The notes under the pieces were generated by a model that was given only the letters and a program-made list of their open reading frames with translations, was not told the DNA's origin and ran no database searches. The translations under genes were made by a program, and so were the position numbers. Below, one piece after another: positions 44,465 through 52,936 of a DNA stretch of 64,000 nt. Within the stretch, counting starts at the first letter, position 1. The number at the start of each line of letters is the position of its first letter. The DNA is from G025836975 sp040391135 (lineage in GTDB: Bacteria > Pseudomonadota > Gammaproteobacteria > Burkholderiales > Burkholderiaceae_B). The stretch is from the NCBI GenBank assembly GCA_040391135.1, contig JBEBYL010000008.1, positions 62,001 to 126,000 on the forward strand, written 5' to 3'.

Positions 44465-45121
44465 ATGAGCAAGAAAACTACCGGTTTTTCCCACAAGCTG
44501 ATTGAAACCAACGTCGGCCTGCTCATCATCCTGAGCATATTGGTGATTTCATTCGCCGGCCTGGTGCAGATCGTTCCGCTGTTCTTCCAGCACTCCACGA
44601 CCGTGCCGACGGCTGGCGTGCAGCCTTACGAGCCGCTCAATCTTATCGGCCGGGACGTCTACATACGTGAGGGCTGCGTGGGCTGCCATTCGCAGCAGAT
44701 CCGCATGCTCAGTTCCGAGGTGCTGCGCTACGGGCCTTATTCGCTGGCGGGCGAGTCGACCTACGACTATCCCTTCCTGTGGGGCTCCAAGCGCACCGGG
44801 CCCGACCTGGCCCGGGTCGGCCAGCGGTATTCCGATGATTGGCATCGCGTGCACTTGCGCAATCCGCGCGACGTCGTGAAGGAATCCAATATGCCTGCCT
44901 ACCCATGGCTGCAGCGCAACCGCATCGACCAGGAGAATGTCCAGGATCGCATGCGCGCGCTGCGCAAGGTGGGCGTGCCCTATACCGACGAGCAGATCCA
45001 GAAGGCGCCCGAGCAACTGAAGGGCAAGACCGAAGAAGACGCACTGGTGGCGTATCTGCAAGGCCTGGGCGTGGCCGGCCGAGAGGCGGCCGCCAAGGCG
45101 GTTTCAGAAGGAGCGCTGTGA
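44465..45121 (+). CDS. ccoO: Cytochrome c oxidase cbb3-type, subunit II
   Basis: This 218-aa mono-haem cytochrome c subunit is anchored by one N-terminal helix (LIETNVGLLIILSILVISFAGLVQI). The haem site is EGCVGCHSQQIRMLSSEV, and a later Met in the SNMPAYPW segment is the axial ligand. The stop overlaps the ccoQ start by one base (TGATG). Confidence 0.97.
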   Translation: MSKKTTGFSHKLIETNVGLLIILSILVISFAGLVQIVPLFFQHSTTVPTAGVQPYEPLNLIGRDVYIREGCVGCHSQQIRMLSSEVLRYGPYSLAGESTYDYPFLWGSKRTGPDLARVGQRYSDDWHRVHLRNPRDVVKESNMPAYPWLQRNRIDQENVQDRMRALRKVGVPYTDEQIQKAPEQLKGKTEEDALVAYLQGLGVAGREAAAKAVSEGAL

Positions 45122-45294
45122 TGGCTATTGTCAATGGAATTGCAACCGTCATTGCGATGCTGACCTTTCTGGGCATCGTATGGTGGGCTTACTCGCGCGG
45201 CCGGGCCGACGCGAACCGCGAAGCATCGCTTCTGCCTTTCGCCATGCCCGATGAACGCTTGACCGATAAAGACGCAGGGGGCTCCAATGAGTGA
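45121..45294 (+). CDS. ccoQ: Cytochrome c oxidase cbb3-type, subunit CcoQ
   Basis: This 57-aa one-span subunit stabilises the oxidase complex. The hydrophobic part is IATVIAMLTFLGIVWWAYSRGR, the usual CcoQ ending of the helix with Trp-Trp-Ala-Tyr. It overlaps ccoO at its start and ccoP by 8 bases at its end, so it is fully coupled in ccoNOQP. Confidence 0.93.
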   Translation: MAIVNGIATVIAMLTFLGIVWWAYSRGRADANREASLLPFAMPDERLTDKDAGGSNE

Positions 45295-46210
45295 TTTCGT
45301 CAGTGGCTTCTGGAGCTACTTCATCGCCATCATCTCCATCGGCGGGATCATTTTCTGTCTGTGGCTGCTATTCACCCAGCGAGCCTGGCTGAAGAAGACC
45401 GTTCCGCAGGTCGAAGATACGGGACACGTCTGGGATGGCGACCTGACCGAACTGAACACGCCCGTCCCGCGCTGGTGGACGGTGTTCTACGTGGGACTCT
45501 GCGTCATCGCCCTGGGCATGCTGTTTTTGTATCCCGGCCTGGGCAGCTACGAGGGCAGCCTGGGCTATACGGCGGCCAAGCAGGTCAAGGCTCAGCAAGA
45601 GGCCCTGAACGAGCAGATCCGGCCGGTATACGCCCGGTATAAGGAAATGTCTATCACCGAGGTTGCCCGCGATGACCAGGCGCGCGAGATCGGCCAGCGG
45701 CTGTTCCTGAACAACTGTGCGCAATGCCATGGTTCCGACGCCCGGGGCAGCGGCAATTTCCCCAACCTGGCCGATGGCGACTGGCTGTATGGCGGCGCGC
45801 CGGAGCAGATACTGCAAACCATCACCAAGGGCCGGCATGGCATGATGCCGCCCTGGAAATCGCAGATCAAGCCGGCCGAGGCGGCCGACATCGCCCAGTA
45901 TGTGCGTTCCCTGTCCGGCTTGGCCAGCGACCCGCTGCGTGTGGTGCCGGGCAAGCGCGGTTTCGAGACTTTCTGTGTTGCCTGCCACGGCGTTCAAGGC
46001 AAGGGCAACACCGCGGTGGGCGCGCCCAACCTGACCGACAACGTCTGGCTGTACGGCAGTTCAGAGGCCTCCATCGTGGAAACCATCCTGAACGGGCGCG
46101 AGAACCGCATGCCGGCTCAGGAAGGCATCCTGACCGAGGATCAGATCCGCATGCTTACCGCATGGGTATGGGGCTTGTCCAATCAGGGAATCAGTACAGC
46201 AGCAAAATAA
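45287..46210 (+). CDS. ccoP: Cytochrome c oxidase cbb3-type, subunit III
   Basis: This 307-aa di-haem cytochrome c has two N-terminal helices (FWSYFIAIISIGGIIFCLWLLF and VFYVGLCVIALGMLFLYPGL) and two periplasmic haem sites, NNCAQCHGSDARGSG and FCVACHGVQGKGN. It is the electron entry point from soluble cytochromes. Confidence 0.97.
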   Translation: MSDFVSGFWSYFIAIISIGGIIFCLWLLFTQRAWLKKTVPQVEDTGHVWDGDLTELNTPVPRWWTVFYVGLCVIALGMLFLYPGLGSYEGSLGYTAAKQVKAQQEALNEQIRPVYARYKEMSITEVARDDQAREIGQRLFLNNCAQCHGSDARGSGNFPNLADGDWLYGGAPEQILQTITKGRHGMMPPWKSQIKPAEAADIAQYVRSLSGLASDPLRVVPGKRGFETFCVACHGVQGKGNTAVGAPNLTDNVWLYGSSEASIVETILNGRENRMPAQEGILTEDQIRMLTAWVWGLSNQGISTAAK

Positions 46211-46219
46211 AGGCCACAC

Positions 46220-47716
46220 ATGAGCAGCGAACCACCTGTCAACCCCACGACGCAAGCGCCCGCGGCGCCCGCCTGGCAACCGCCGCGTGTATCGAAGGTT
46301 GGGGGTGGCGTTTCTCCGCAGGTCGAGAAGGCGCTTTCCGATGTGCGCAGCAAAATACACCCGCGCTCGGTGTCCGGCATCTTCGCGCGCTGGCGCATCG
46401 CCATGGTGTTCGTCACGCAACTGATCTTCTACGGCCTGCCGTGGCTGCAATGGAATGGCCGGCAGGCCGTCCTGTTCGACCTGGCCGCGCGCAAGTTCTA
46501 CATTTTCGGCATGGTGCTGTGGCCGCAGGACGTCATCTACCTTGCCGTCCTGCTGGTCATTTCGGCTTTCGCCTTGTTTCTGTTCACCGCGATGGCAGGG
46601 CGCCTGTTCTGCGGATACGCTTGCCCCCAGACGGTCTATACCGAGATTTTCATGTGGGTCGAGCGGCGCATAGAAGGCGACAGGCTGGCCCGCATCCGTC
46701 TGGACGAGCAGCCCTGGACATGGCGCAAGATCCGACTGAAGGCCTCCAAGCACCTTATCTGGATACTGATAGCCTGGTGGACCGGGTCCACCTTCATTGG
46801 CTATTTTGCACCCATACGCGAGCTGGGCATGGGTTTGCTTACCTTGTCGCTCGGACCCTGGCAGTGGTTCTGGATGGTGTTCTATGCCTTTGCGACCTGG
46901 GGCAACGCCGGCTTCATGCGGGAAGCGGTCTGCAAGTACATGTGCCCCTATGCGCGCTTCCAGAGCGTGATGGTCGATGACGATACCTTCGTCGTCACCT
47001 ATGATCACGCGCGCGGCGAGCCCAGGGGCGGTCGCTCGCGCCGTATCGACCATAAGGAAGCCGGGATGGGCGACTGCGTCGATTGCAGCCTTTGCGTGCA
47101 GGTTTGCCCCACCGGCATCGACATCCGCGATGGCCTGCAGTATATGTGCATAGGATGCGGCGCCTGTGTCGACGCCTGCGATCAGGTCATGGAAAAAATG
47201 GATTATGCCAAAGGCCTTATCCGCTATACCTCCGGACGGGCCATTACCGACGGCCTGACGCAAAGCCAGGTCCACAAGCGCATGCTGCGTCCAAGGGTTC
47301 TGGCTTATTCACTGATACTGGGGCTGATCGTCATCGGATTCGCCGTGTCGCTGGCCACCCGCACAACCTTGCGTGTGGATGTCATTCGCGATCGGGGCGT
47401 GCTGGGCCGCGAGGTGGCCGGCGGCATGGTGGAGAACGTTTATCGCCTGCAGTTCATCAATACATCGGAATCGCCGCTCAGGCTTACCCTGAGCGCGACC
47501 GGCTTGCCCGAACTGTCCATCCTGACCGCCGATCAGGGTGCGACCGCCTTGAATGTCGATCCGGCATCGAACCGTCTGGTGCCTGTCGTGCTGCGGGTTC
47601 CAGCGGGCAAGGTAAGCCCGGGCCTGCACGACATAGATATTACGACGGTAGGCAAGTATGGCGACGGACGCGAAACCACCGTGGTCGAGCGTTCCAGCTT
47701 TTTTGTGCCAAAATGA
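46220..47716 (+). CDS. ccoG: Cytochrome c oxidase accessory protein CcoG (FixG/RdxA)
   Basis: This 498-aa membrane ferredoxin-type protein is linked to copper reduction during cbb3 assembly. It has five helices, a CGYACPQTVYTEIFMW motif, and two 4Fe-4S clusters in CVDCSLCVQVCPTGI and CIGCGACVDACDQV. The C-terminal FixG domain is Ig-like and periplasmic. It starts 9 bp after ccoP. Confidence 0.96.
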   Translation: MSSEPPVNPTTQAPAAPAWQPPRVSKVGGGVSPQVEKALSDVRSKIHPRSVSGIFARWRIAMVFVTQLIFYGLPWLQWNGRQAVLFDLAARKFYIFGMVLWPQDVIYLAVLLVISAFALFLFTAMAGRLFCGYACPQTVYTEIFMWVERRIEGDRLARIRLDEQPWTWRKIRLKASKHLIWILIAWWTGSTFIGYFAPIRELGMGLLTLSLGPWQWFWMVFYAFATWGNAGFMREAVCKYMCPYARFQSVMVDDDTFVVTYDHARGEPRGGRSRRIDHKEAGMGDCVDCSLCVQVCPTGIDIRDGLQYMCIGCGACVDACDQVMEKMDYAKGLIRYTSGRAITDGLTQSQVHKRMLRPRVLAYSLILGLIVIGFAVSLATRTTLRVDVIRDRGVLGREVAGGMVENVYRLQFINTSESPLRLTLSATGLPELSILTADQGATALNVDPASNRLVPVVLRVPAGKVSPGLHDIDITTVGKYGDGRETTVVERSSFFVPK

Positions 47717-47733
47717 TTTCAGGAGGTATCCCC

Positions 47734-47970
47734 ATGTCCGACATGCAGCGCAACAGTGCGACCGAACCGGAAAGCGGCAAGCCGTGGTGGCGCGAACCCT
47801 GGCCCTGGATACTCATGGCCGGCCCGGCCGCGGCCATCGTCGGTTGCATCATCACCATTGTGCTGGCGGTGCAGAATTTCGGGGATCAGGCGATTACCGA
47901 TGGGGGCGTCAAGCGCGGCCTGGTGGTAAGCAAGCAGGTACAGGCTCCGCCGCCGTCCGAAAAGCCCTAG
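47734..47970 (+). CDS. ccoH: FixH/CcoH-type assembly protein
   Basis: This 78-aa one-span protein has the FixH start KPWWREPWPWILMAGPAAA, a helix through ITIVLAVQNF, and a short periplasmic tail (GGVKRGLVVSKQV). Known FixH proteins are about 150 aa with a larger periplasmic domain, so this is a short form seen in Alcaligenaceae-like operons. AGGAGG precedes the ATG. Confidence 0.8.
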   Translation: MSDMQRNSATEPESGKPWWREPWPWILMAGPAAAIVGCIITIVLAVQNFGDQAITDGGVKRGLVVSKQVQAPPPSEKP

Positions 47971-47999
47971 ACAATCAAAAATACGAAAGGAGACTTGTT

Positions 48000-48254
48000 A
48001 TGCGTTGGCGTTCACTGATGTGGATTTTATGGCCCTCGTTCCTGGTCGGCGCGGCCACCAGTGCAACCGTGTTCGCCATGGTCGATCCGCTGGATATCGC
48101 TTTTTTCGGCTATATGGAAGCCAGCCGCCAGGAAGTGTATGCGGGCGGGTTTTTTCTATTCTGGCTGATGGCCGCCTTGTCCAGCGCCTTGAGCCTGCAT
48201 CTGGCGCCTCGTGGCCGCTTGTTTGACGAGTTTGGCGACCCCATCGAGCAATAG
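48000..48254 (+). CDS. Small two-span membrane protein at the end of the cco operon
   Basis: I do not recognise the family. The 84-aa protein has two helices (about residues 7-25, WILWPSFLVGAATSATVFAM, and 45-66, FFLFWLMAALSSALSLHL) with the acidic loop DPLDIAFFGYMEASRQEVY between them. AAAGGAG precedes the ATG, 29 bp after ccoH. Its place between ccoH and fnr suggests a role in oxidase assembly or stability, but nothing in the sequence proves this. Confidence 0.75.
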   Translation: MRWRSLMWILWPSFLVGAATSATVFAMVDPLDIAFFGYMEASRQEVYAGGFFLFWLMAALSSALSLHLAPRGRLFDEFGDPIEQ

Positions 48255-48284
48255 GGCTGCGGCCGGGGCAAGCCGATTGCGGAT

Positions 48285-49013
48285 CTAGCCGCAGTCGGTT
48301 CCCGCCAGCGCCTGAAGGTTGCGCATGTCCAGGATGTGAACTTCGCGCTGCTGGACCCGGAGCAGGCCTTCGCGCGCAAAGCGGGAAAACAGGCGGCTGA
48401 CGGTTTCCAGGGTCAGGCCCAGGTAATTGCCGATTTCCTCGCGGCTCATGCGCAAGATGAACTCGCTGGCCGAATAGCCCAGCACCGCCAGCCTTTGCGA
48501 CAGATTGACCAGGAAGGCGGCCAGCCTTTGTTCGGACCGCAAGGCGCCCAAAGCCATGATCAAATGATGCGACCGGCTGATTTCCTTGCTCATGAGGCGG
48601 CGGAATTGCTGCTGCAGTATCGGCAGATGCTGCGACAACTGATCCATTTCGTCTATGCGTATGACGCAGACCTCGGTGTCTTCCAGCGCGATGGCGTGCG
48701 ATACATGAGTGTTGTCCAGCAAGCCGTCCATGCCCAGGATTTCGCCAGGCAGCAGAAAACCGGTGATCTGTACCTGGCCGGAGGAGTCTTCCAACTGTGT
48801 CTTGATCGAACCCGACCGGATGCCGTACACCGCTTCGGTCTGATCGCCAAGGCCGAACAGCGCGCCTCCCTTGGGGATGCGGATGCGCTCTTTGACCAGT
48901 TCATCCAGCTTGGTGACCTCGTTGCGCGGCATGCCCAGCGGCAGACATACTTCGCTGAGCATGCAGGTGGAGCAGCGCGTAGAATCGGGTGTAACGGAAA
49001 TTTTCTTCTGCAT
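48285..49013 (-). CDS. fnr: FNR-type oxygen-sensing transcriptional regulator
   Basis: This 242-aa Crp/Fnr regulator senses oxygen through a 4Fe-4S cluster. Cysteines 14, 17 and 23 (CSTCMLSEVC) and Cys116 (EDTEVCVIRI) match E. coli Cys20/23/29/122. The recognition helix LTLETVSRLFSRF has the E..SR residues that read TTGAT. It is convergent with the cco operon and likely controls it: perfect target sites occur at 41568, 42880 and 25415 in this window. Confidence 0.96.
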   Translation of the reverse strand: MQKKISVTPDSTRCSTCMLSEVCLPLGMPRNEVTKLDELVKERIRIPKGGALFGLGDQTEAVYGIRSGSIKTQLEDSSGQVQITGFLLPGEILGMDGLLDNTHVSHAIALEDTEVCVIRIDEMDQLSQHLPILQQQFRRLMSKEISRSHHLIMALGALRSEQRLAAFLVNLSQRLAVLGYSASEFILRMSREEIGNYLGLTLETVSRLFSRFAREGLLRVQQREVHILDMRNLQALAGTDCG

Positions 49014-49114
49014 GCGATCGTCCTCGAAAACGAGGAAGGTAATGTTCAGTGGCCTGTAAGGGCGATAGGCTTCATTGTAGGCTTTTAGCTGGCAAAACCG
49101 TGCAGAACCCGCTT

Positions 49115-49128
49115 TTGAGATGTATCAA
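49115..49128 (-). promoter_or_regulatory. Probable FNR box before fnr (autoregulation)
   Basis: TTGAG-ATGT-ATCAA matches the FNR consensus at 9 of 10 conserved bases and lies about 100 bp before the fnr start. It could give autoregulation. The intergenic stretch 49014-49158 also serves the end of the neighbouring LysR gene. Confidence 0.5.
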
Positions 49129-49158
49129 GTATACGGTAGCGGGGTTTTATTCCAGCAG

Positions 49159-50091
49159 CTATGACGCGAGTGTGGTTTTTTCGCCAGCGGGATTCCAGTA
49201 ATCGGGCGATGCATAGCGGGATTTGAGCATGTCGATGAACAAGCGCACCCGCAGGGGCAGGTGCTTGCGTTCGGGAAGCATGGCAAAAATGCCGTTGGCC
49301 GGGGCCGCATAACCGTCCAGCACGCTGACCAGCCGGCCTTCAGCCAAGTCCTCCTGGACTTCCCACAATGAACGCCAGGCCAGGCCGATGCCGGCCAGCG
49401 TCCATTGGTGCAGCACCGACCCGTCGCTGCAGGCCATATTGCCCTTGATGCGCACGGCTCGCAGTTCTCCGTCCTGCTTCAATAGCCATCCCCTGGCCTG
49501 ATTGCCCTGGTTTCCGAACGACAGGCAATTGTGCAGCGCCAGGTCGTCGGGGGTGTTGGGCCGGCCGTATTCCTGAAGATAAGAGGGGGCGGCGACGATG
49601 ACTCTTTTATTGTCGGCCAGGCGCAGCCCGACAATTTGGGAATCGTCCAGCTCGCCCAGGCGGATGGCGCAGTCGTAGCGTTCCTCGATCAGGTCGACCA
49701 GGCGGTCGCTCAGGTCCAGGGTAATGGTGACATCGGGATACGCCGCGATGAATTCGGGTACCAGAGGGGCTACATGGCGCCGCCCGAAGCCCGCCGGGGC
49801 GCTGATGCGCAGGTGTCCGCTGGGCTTGATGCTGCCTTGCGAAATGCGCGCTTCCGCATCGTTGACCTCGCGCAGTATGCGCTGCGCCTCTTCGAACAGC
49901 TCGGTCCCTTCCGATGTCAACGACAGGCGGCGGGTGGAGCGCAGCAGCAGCTTGATGCCCAGACGCGCCTCGAGCGAACTGATGCGCCGGCCCATCATGG
50001 CCGGGGCGATGCCCTCCGCGCGGGCGGCTGCCGACAGGCTGCCCAGTGTGGCTACGGCCACAAAGCTTTCGAGTTGTTTGAATTTGTCCAT
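49159..50091 (-). CDS. LysR-family transcriptional regulator (DhcR/YafC-like group)
   Basis: This 310-aa protein has the LysR helix-turn-helix in LESFVAVATLGSLSAAARAEGIAPAMMGRRISSLEARLG and the RRLSLTSEGTELFEEAQRIL linker, then the effector domain (SAPAGFGRRHVAPLVPEF). The start MDKFKQLESF is canonical; an extra 20 residues upstream from 50151 look non-native. It is divergent from clpB, but its target is unknown. Confidence 0.9.
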   Translation of the reverse strand: MDKFKQLESFVAVATLGSLSAAARAEGIAPAMMGRRISSLEARLGIKLLLRSTRRLSLTSEGTELFEEAQRILREVNDAEARISQGSIKPSGHLRISAPAGFGRRHVAPLVPEFIAAYPDVTITLDLSDRLVDLIEERYDCAIRLGELDDSQIVGLRLADNKRVIVAAPSYLQEYGRPNTPDDLALHNCLSFGNQGNQARGWLLKQDGELRAVRIKGNMACSDGSVLHQWTLAGIGLAWRSLWEVQEDLAEGRLVSVLDGYAAPANGIFAMLPERKHLPLRVRLFIDMLKSRYASPDYWNPAGEKTTLAS

Positions 50092-50190
50092 GCTGGCGAT
50101 AGGTGGGCGGCCGGCCGGTGCAAGGCCGGCCAAGTGCAATAGTATCAGCAAGGCGGCATGGCAGGCGTGTGGCAGTTGGGCTGAAACACC

Positions 50191-50220
50191 CTTGAAATCG
50201 CCTGTTTCGGCCGCACATAT
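50191..50220 (+). promoter_or_regulatory. Sigma-32 (heat-shock) promoter of clpB
   Basis: A perfect CTTGAAA (-35) lies at 50191-50197, and CACATAT at 50214-50220 matches the RpoH -10 CCCATNT at six of seven positions, 16 bases apart. It is 46 bp before the clpB ATG, where such a promoter is expected. Confidence 0.75.
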
Positions 50221-50265
50221 TCACTATTCGAGCACATGCTCTCCCATTTCAGTGAAAACCATATT

Positions 50266-52860
50266 ATGCGATTCGATAAATTGACAACGAAATTCCAGCA
50301 GGCCATTGCCGATGCGCAAAGCCTGGCTGTGAAGCATGATAATCCGTACATCGAACCTGCCCACGTCCTGGCTGCTTTGCTGGCCGACACGGATAGCGGC
50401 GCCGCCAGCCTTCTGGCGCGTGCCGGCGTGGCGGCAAATCGCCTGGGGCCGGCCCTGAATGCCCAGATAGAAAGCTTTCCCCAGGTACAGGGCGCCGAAG
50501 GCAACATTCAGGTCAGCCGCGAACTGCAGGCGGCGCTGGCGCGCACCGATAAAGAAGCCTCCAACCGGGGCGATGCCTATATTGCCAGCGAGCTCTTTTT
50601 GCTGGCCATGTCCGACGATAAGGGCGAAACAGGCCGGCTTCTGCGCGAATCGGGCTTGCAGCGAAAAGCGCTGGAGACCGCCATCGAGGCCGTGCGCGGC
50701 GGTGCGTCGATATCGGATTCCGAAGGCGAATCCAACCGCGAGGCCCTGTCCAAGTACACCACCGACCTGACCGAGCGTGCCAGGCTGGGCAAGCTGGACC
50801 CGGTGATCGGCCGGGACGATGAAATCCGCCGCTCCATTCAGATACTGCAGCGCCGCACCAAGAATAACCCCGTACTCATCGGCGAGCCCGGCGTGGGCAA
50901 GACAGCCATTGTCGAAGGCTTGGCGCAGCGCATCGTCAACAACGAGGTGCCCGAGACCCTGAAGGGCAAGCGGGTGCTGTCGCTGGACATGGCCGCCTTG
51001 CTGGCCGGCGCCAAATACCGCGGCGAATTCGAAGAACGCCTGAAGGCCGTCCTTAAGGAGCTTTCCCAGGACGATGGCCAGACCATCGTATTCATCGATG
51101 AGCTGCACACCATGGTGGGCGCGGGCAAGGCCGAGGGCGCCATGGATGCGGGCAATATGCTCAAGCCCGCCTTGTCGCGCGGCGAGCTGCATTGCATCGG
51201 CGCCACCACGCTGGACGAGTACCGCAAGTACATTGAAAAAGACGCCGCGCTGGAGCGCCGCTTCCAGAAGGTATTCATCAACGAGCCCGATGTCGAGTCC
51301 ACCATCGCCATTCTGCGCGGACTGCAAGAACGCTACGAATTGCACCACGGCGTGGCGATCACCGATCCGGCCATCGTGGCCGCCGCGGAGCTGTCCAACC
51401 GCTATATCACCGACCGCTTCCTGCCGGACAAGGCGATCGACCTCATTGACGAGGCGGCGGCGCGCATCCGCATGGAGATCGACTCCAAGCCCGAAGTGAT
51501 GGACAAGCTGGATCGCCGCATCATTCAATTGAAGATCGAGCGTGAAGCGGTCAACAAGGATACGGACGAAAGTTCGCAACGCCGCCTGAAGGCCATTGAA
51601 GACGAACTCGTAAAGCTGCAGCGCGAGTACAACGATTACGAAGAGGTCTGGAAAGCCGAAAAGGCCGCGGTGCAGGGCTCCCAGACGATCAAGGAAGAAA
51701 TCGAACGTACCCGGGCTGAAATGGCCGAGCTGCAACGCAAGGGCCAGTTCGATAAGTTGGCCGAGTTGCAGTACGGCAAGCTGCCCGAGCTGGAAGGCCG
51801 CCTGCAAGCGGCCGAGGCGGGACAGCAGGCCGCCGCCGCGTCCGAGCAGCCGCGCCTTTTGCGCACTCAGGTTGGCGCCGAAGAGATCGCGGAAGTCGTG
51901 TCGCGGGCGACGGGCATCCCTGTGGCCAAGATGATGCAGGGCGAGCGCGACAAGCTGCTGAAGATGGAAGACTTCCTGCATCAGCGGGTGGTGGGCCAGA
52001 ACGAGGCCGTCAGCCTGGTGGCTGACGCCATCCGCCGCTCGCGTGCGGGCTTGTCGGATCCGTCCCGCCCTTATGGCTCTTTTCTCTTCCTGGGCCCAAC
52101 GGGGGTAGGGAAGACGGAGTTGACCAAGGCGCTGGCCAGCTTCCTGTTCGATTCGGACGATCACATGATACGCATCGACATGAGCGAGTTCATGGAGAAG
52201 CATTCGGTGGCCCGCCTGATCGGAGCGCCTCCCGGCTACGTCGGCTACGAAGAAGGCGGCTACCTGACCGAGGCCGTGCGACGCAAGCCGTATAGCGTCA
52301 TTTTGCTGGACGAGGTCGAGAAGGCGCATCCGGATGTGTTCAATATCCTTTTGCAGGTGCTGGACGACGGCCGCCTGACCGATGGGCAGGGACGTACCGT
52401 GGACTTCCGCAACACGGTCATCATCATGACGTCCAATCTGGGTTCGCAGCACATCCAGAGCATGGCGGGGCAGCCCTACGATGTGGTCAAGGAGGTTATC
52501 TGGGACGAGCTCAAGCAGTCGTTCCGGCCCGAATTCCTGAACCGGATCGATGAGGTGGTGGTGTTCCACGGCCTGGAGGCCAAGCACATCGAGTCGATTG
52601 CGCGCATACAGCTGCAACGGCTGGGGCAGCGATTGGCGCAGAAAGAAATGCGGCTGGAAGTATCGGATGCGGCTTTGGCGCAGTTGGCCCGGGCCGGCTT
52701 CGATCCGGTCTTCGGAGCGCGGCCTTTGAAGCGGGCAATTCAGCAGCATATCGAGAATCCGATCGCGCGCCTGATACTGGAGGGCAAATTCGGCCCGAAG
52801 GATGTGGTGCCTGTGGATTGGCAGGGCGACAAGTTCGTATTCTCGCGGACGCTGCAGTAA
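50266..52860 (+). CDS. clpB: ATP-dependent disaggregase ClpB
   Basis: This 864-aa AAA+ chaperone works with DnaK to dissolve aggregates. It has the N-domain (MRFDKLTTKFQQAIADAQSLA), the first nucleotide domain with GEPGVGKTAIVEGLAQRI, a long coiled-coil M-domain (about residues 405-520) and the second with GPTGVGKTELTKALASFLF and GAPPGYVGYEEGG. The start MRFDKL is canonical for the family. It is expressed from a heat-shock type promoter. Confidence 0.97.
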   Translation: MRFDKLTTKFQQAIADAQSLAVKHDNPYIEPAHVLAALLADTDSGAASLLARAGVAANRLGPALNAQIESFPQVQGAEGNIQVSRELQAALARTDKEASNRGDAYIASELFLLAMSDDKGETGRLLRESGLQRKALETAIEAVRGGASISDSEGESNREALSKYTTDLTERARLGKLDPVIGRDDEIRRSIQILQRRTKNNPVLIGEPGVGKTAIVEGLAQRIVNNEVPETLKGKRVLSLDMAALLAGAKYRGEFEERLKAVLKELSQDDGQTIVFIDELHTMVGAGKAEGAMDAGNMLKPALSRGELHCIGATTLDEYRKYIEKDAALERRFQKVFINEPDVESTIAILRGLQERYELHHGVAITDPAIVAAAELSNRYITDRFLPDKAIDLIDEAAARIRMEIDSKPEVMDKLDRRIIQLKIEREAVNKDTDESSQRRLKAIEDELVKLQREYNDYEEVWKAEKAAVQGSQTIKEEIERTRAEMAELQRKGQFDKLAELQYGKLPELEGRLQAAEAGQQAAAASEQPRLLRTQVGAEEIAEVVSRATGIPVAKMMQGERDKLLKMEDFLHQRVVGQNEAVSLVADAIRRSRAGLSDPSRPYGSFLFLGPTGVGKTELTKALASFLFDSDDHMIRIDMSEFMEKHSVARLIGAPPGYVGYEEGGYLTEAVRRKPYSVILLDEVEKAHPDVFNILLQVLDDGRLTDGQGRTVDFRNTVIIMTSNLGSQHIQSMAGQPYDVVKEVIWDELKQSFRPEFLNRIDEVVVFHGLEAKHIESIARIQLQRLGQRLAQKEMRLEVSDAALAQLARAGFDPVFGARPLKRAIQQHIENPIARLILEGKFGPKDVVPVDWQGDKFVFSRTLQ

Positions 52861-52865
52861 GCGAT

Positions 52866-52907
52866 AGCGGGCGGTCGGGCGGCATGGTGCCGCTGGCCGC
52901 CCGCTTT
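52866..52907. terminator. Terminator between convergent clpB and EamA genes
   Basis: AGCGGGCGG (52866-52874) pairs with CCGCCCGCT (52897-52905), with an inner stem GCGGCA/TGCCGC, followed by a short T-run. It can serve clpB. Confidence 0.75.
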
Positions 52908-52936
52908 GTCCCTATTCCGGCCGCAGGGCCGATGCG

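Noticed and set aside
50224..52749. Very long open frame (over 800 codons) antisense to clpB
   Set aside because: It is the shadow of a GC-rich gene: low-complexity Arg/Leu/Gly/His composition, no ribosome site and no recognisable domain, while clpB on the other strand is a perfect family match.
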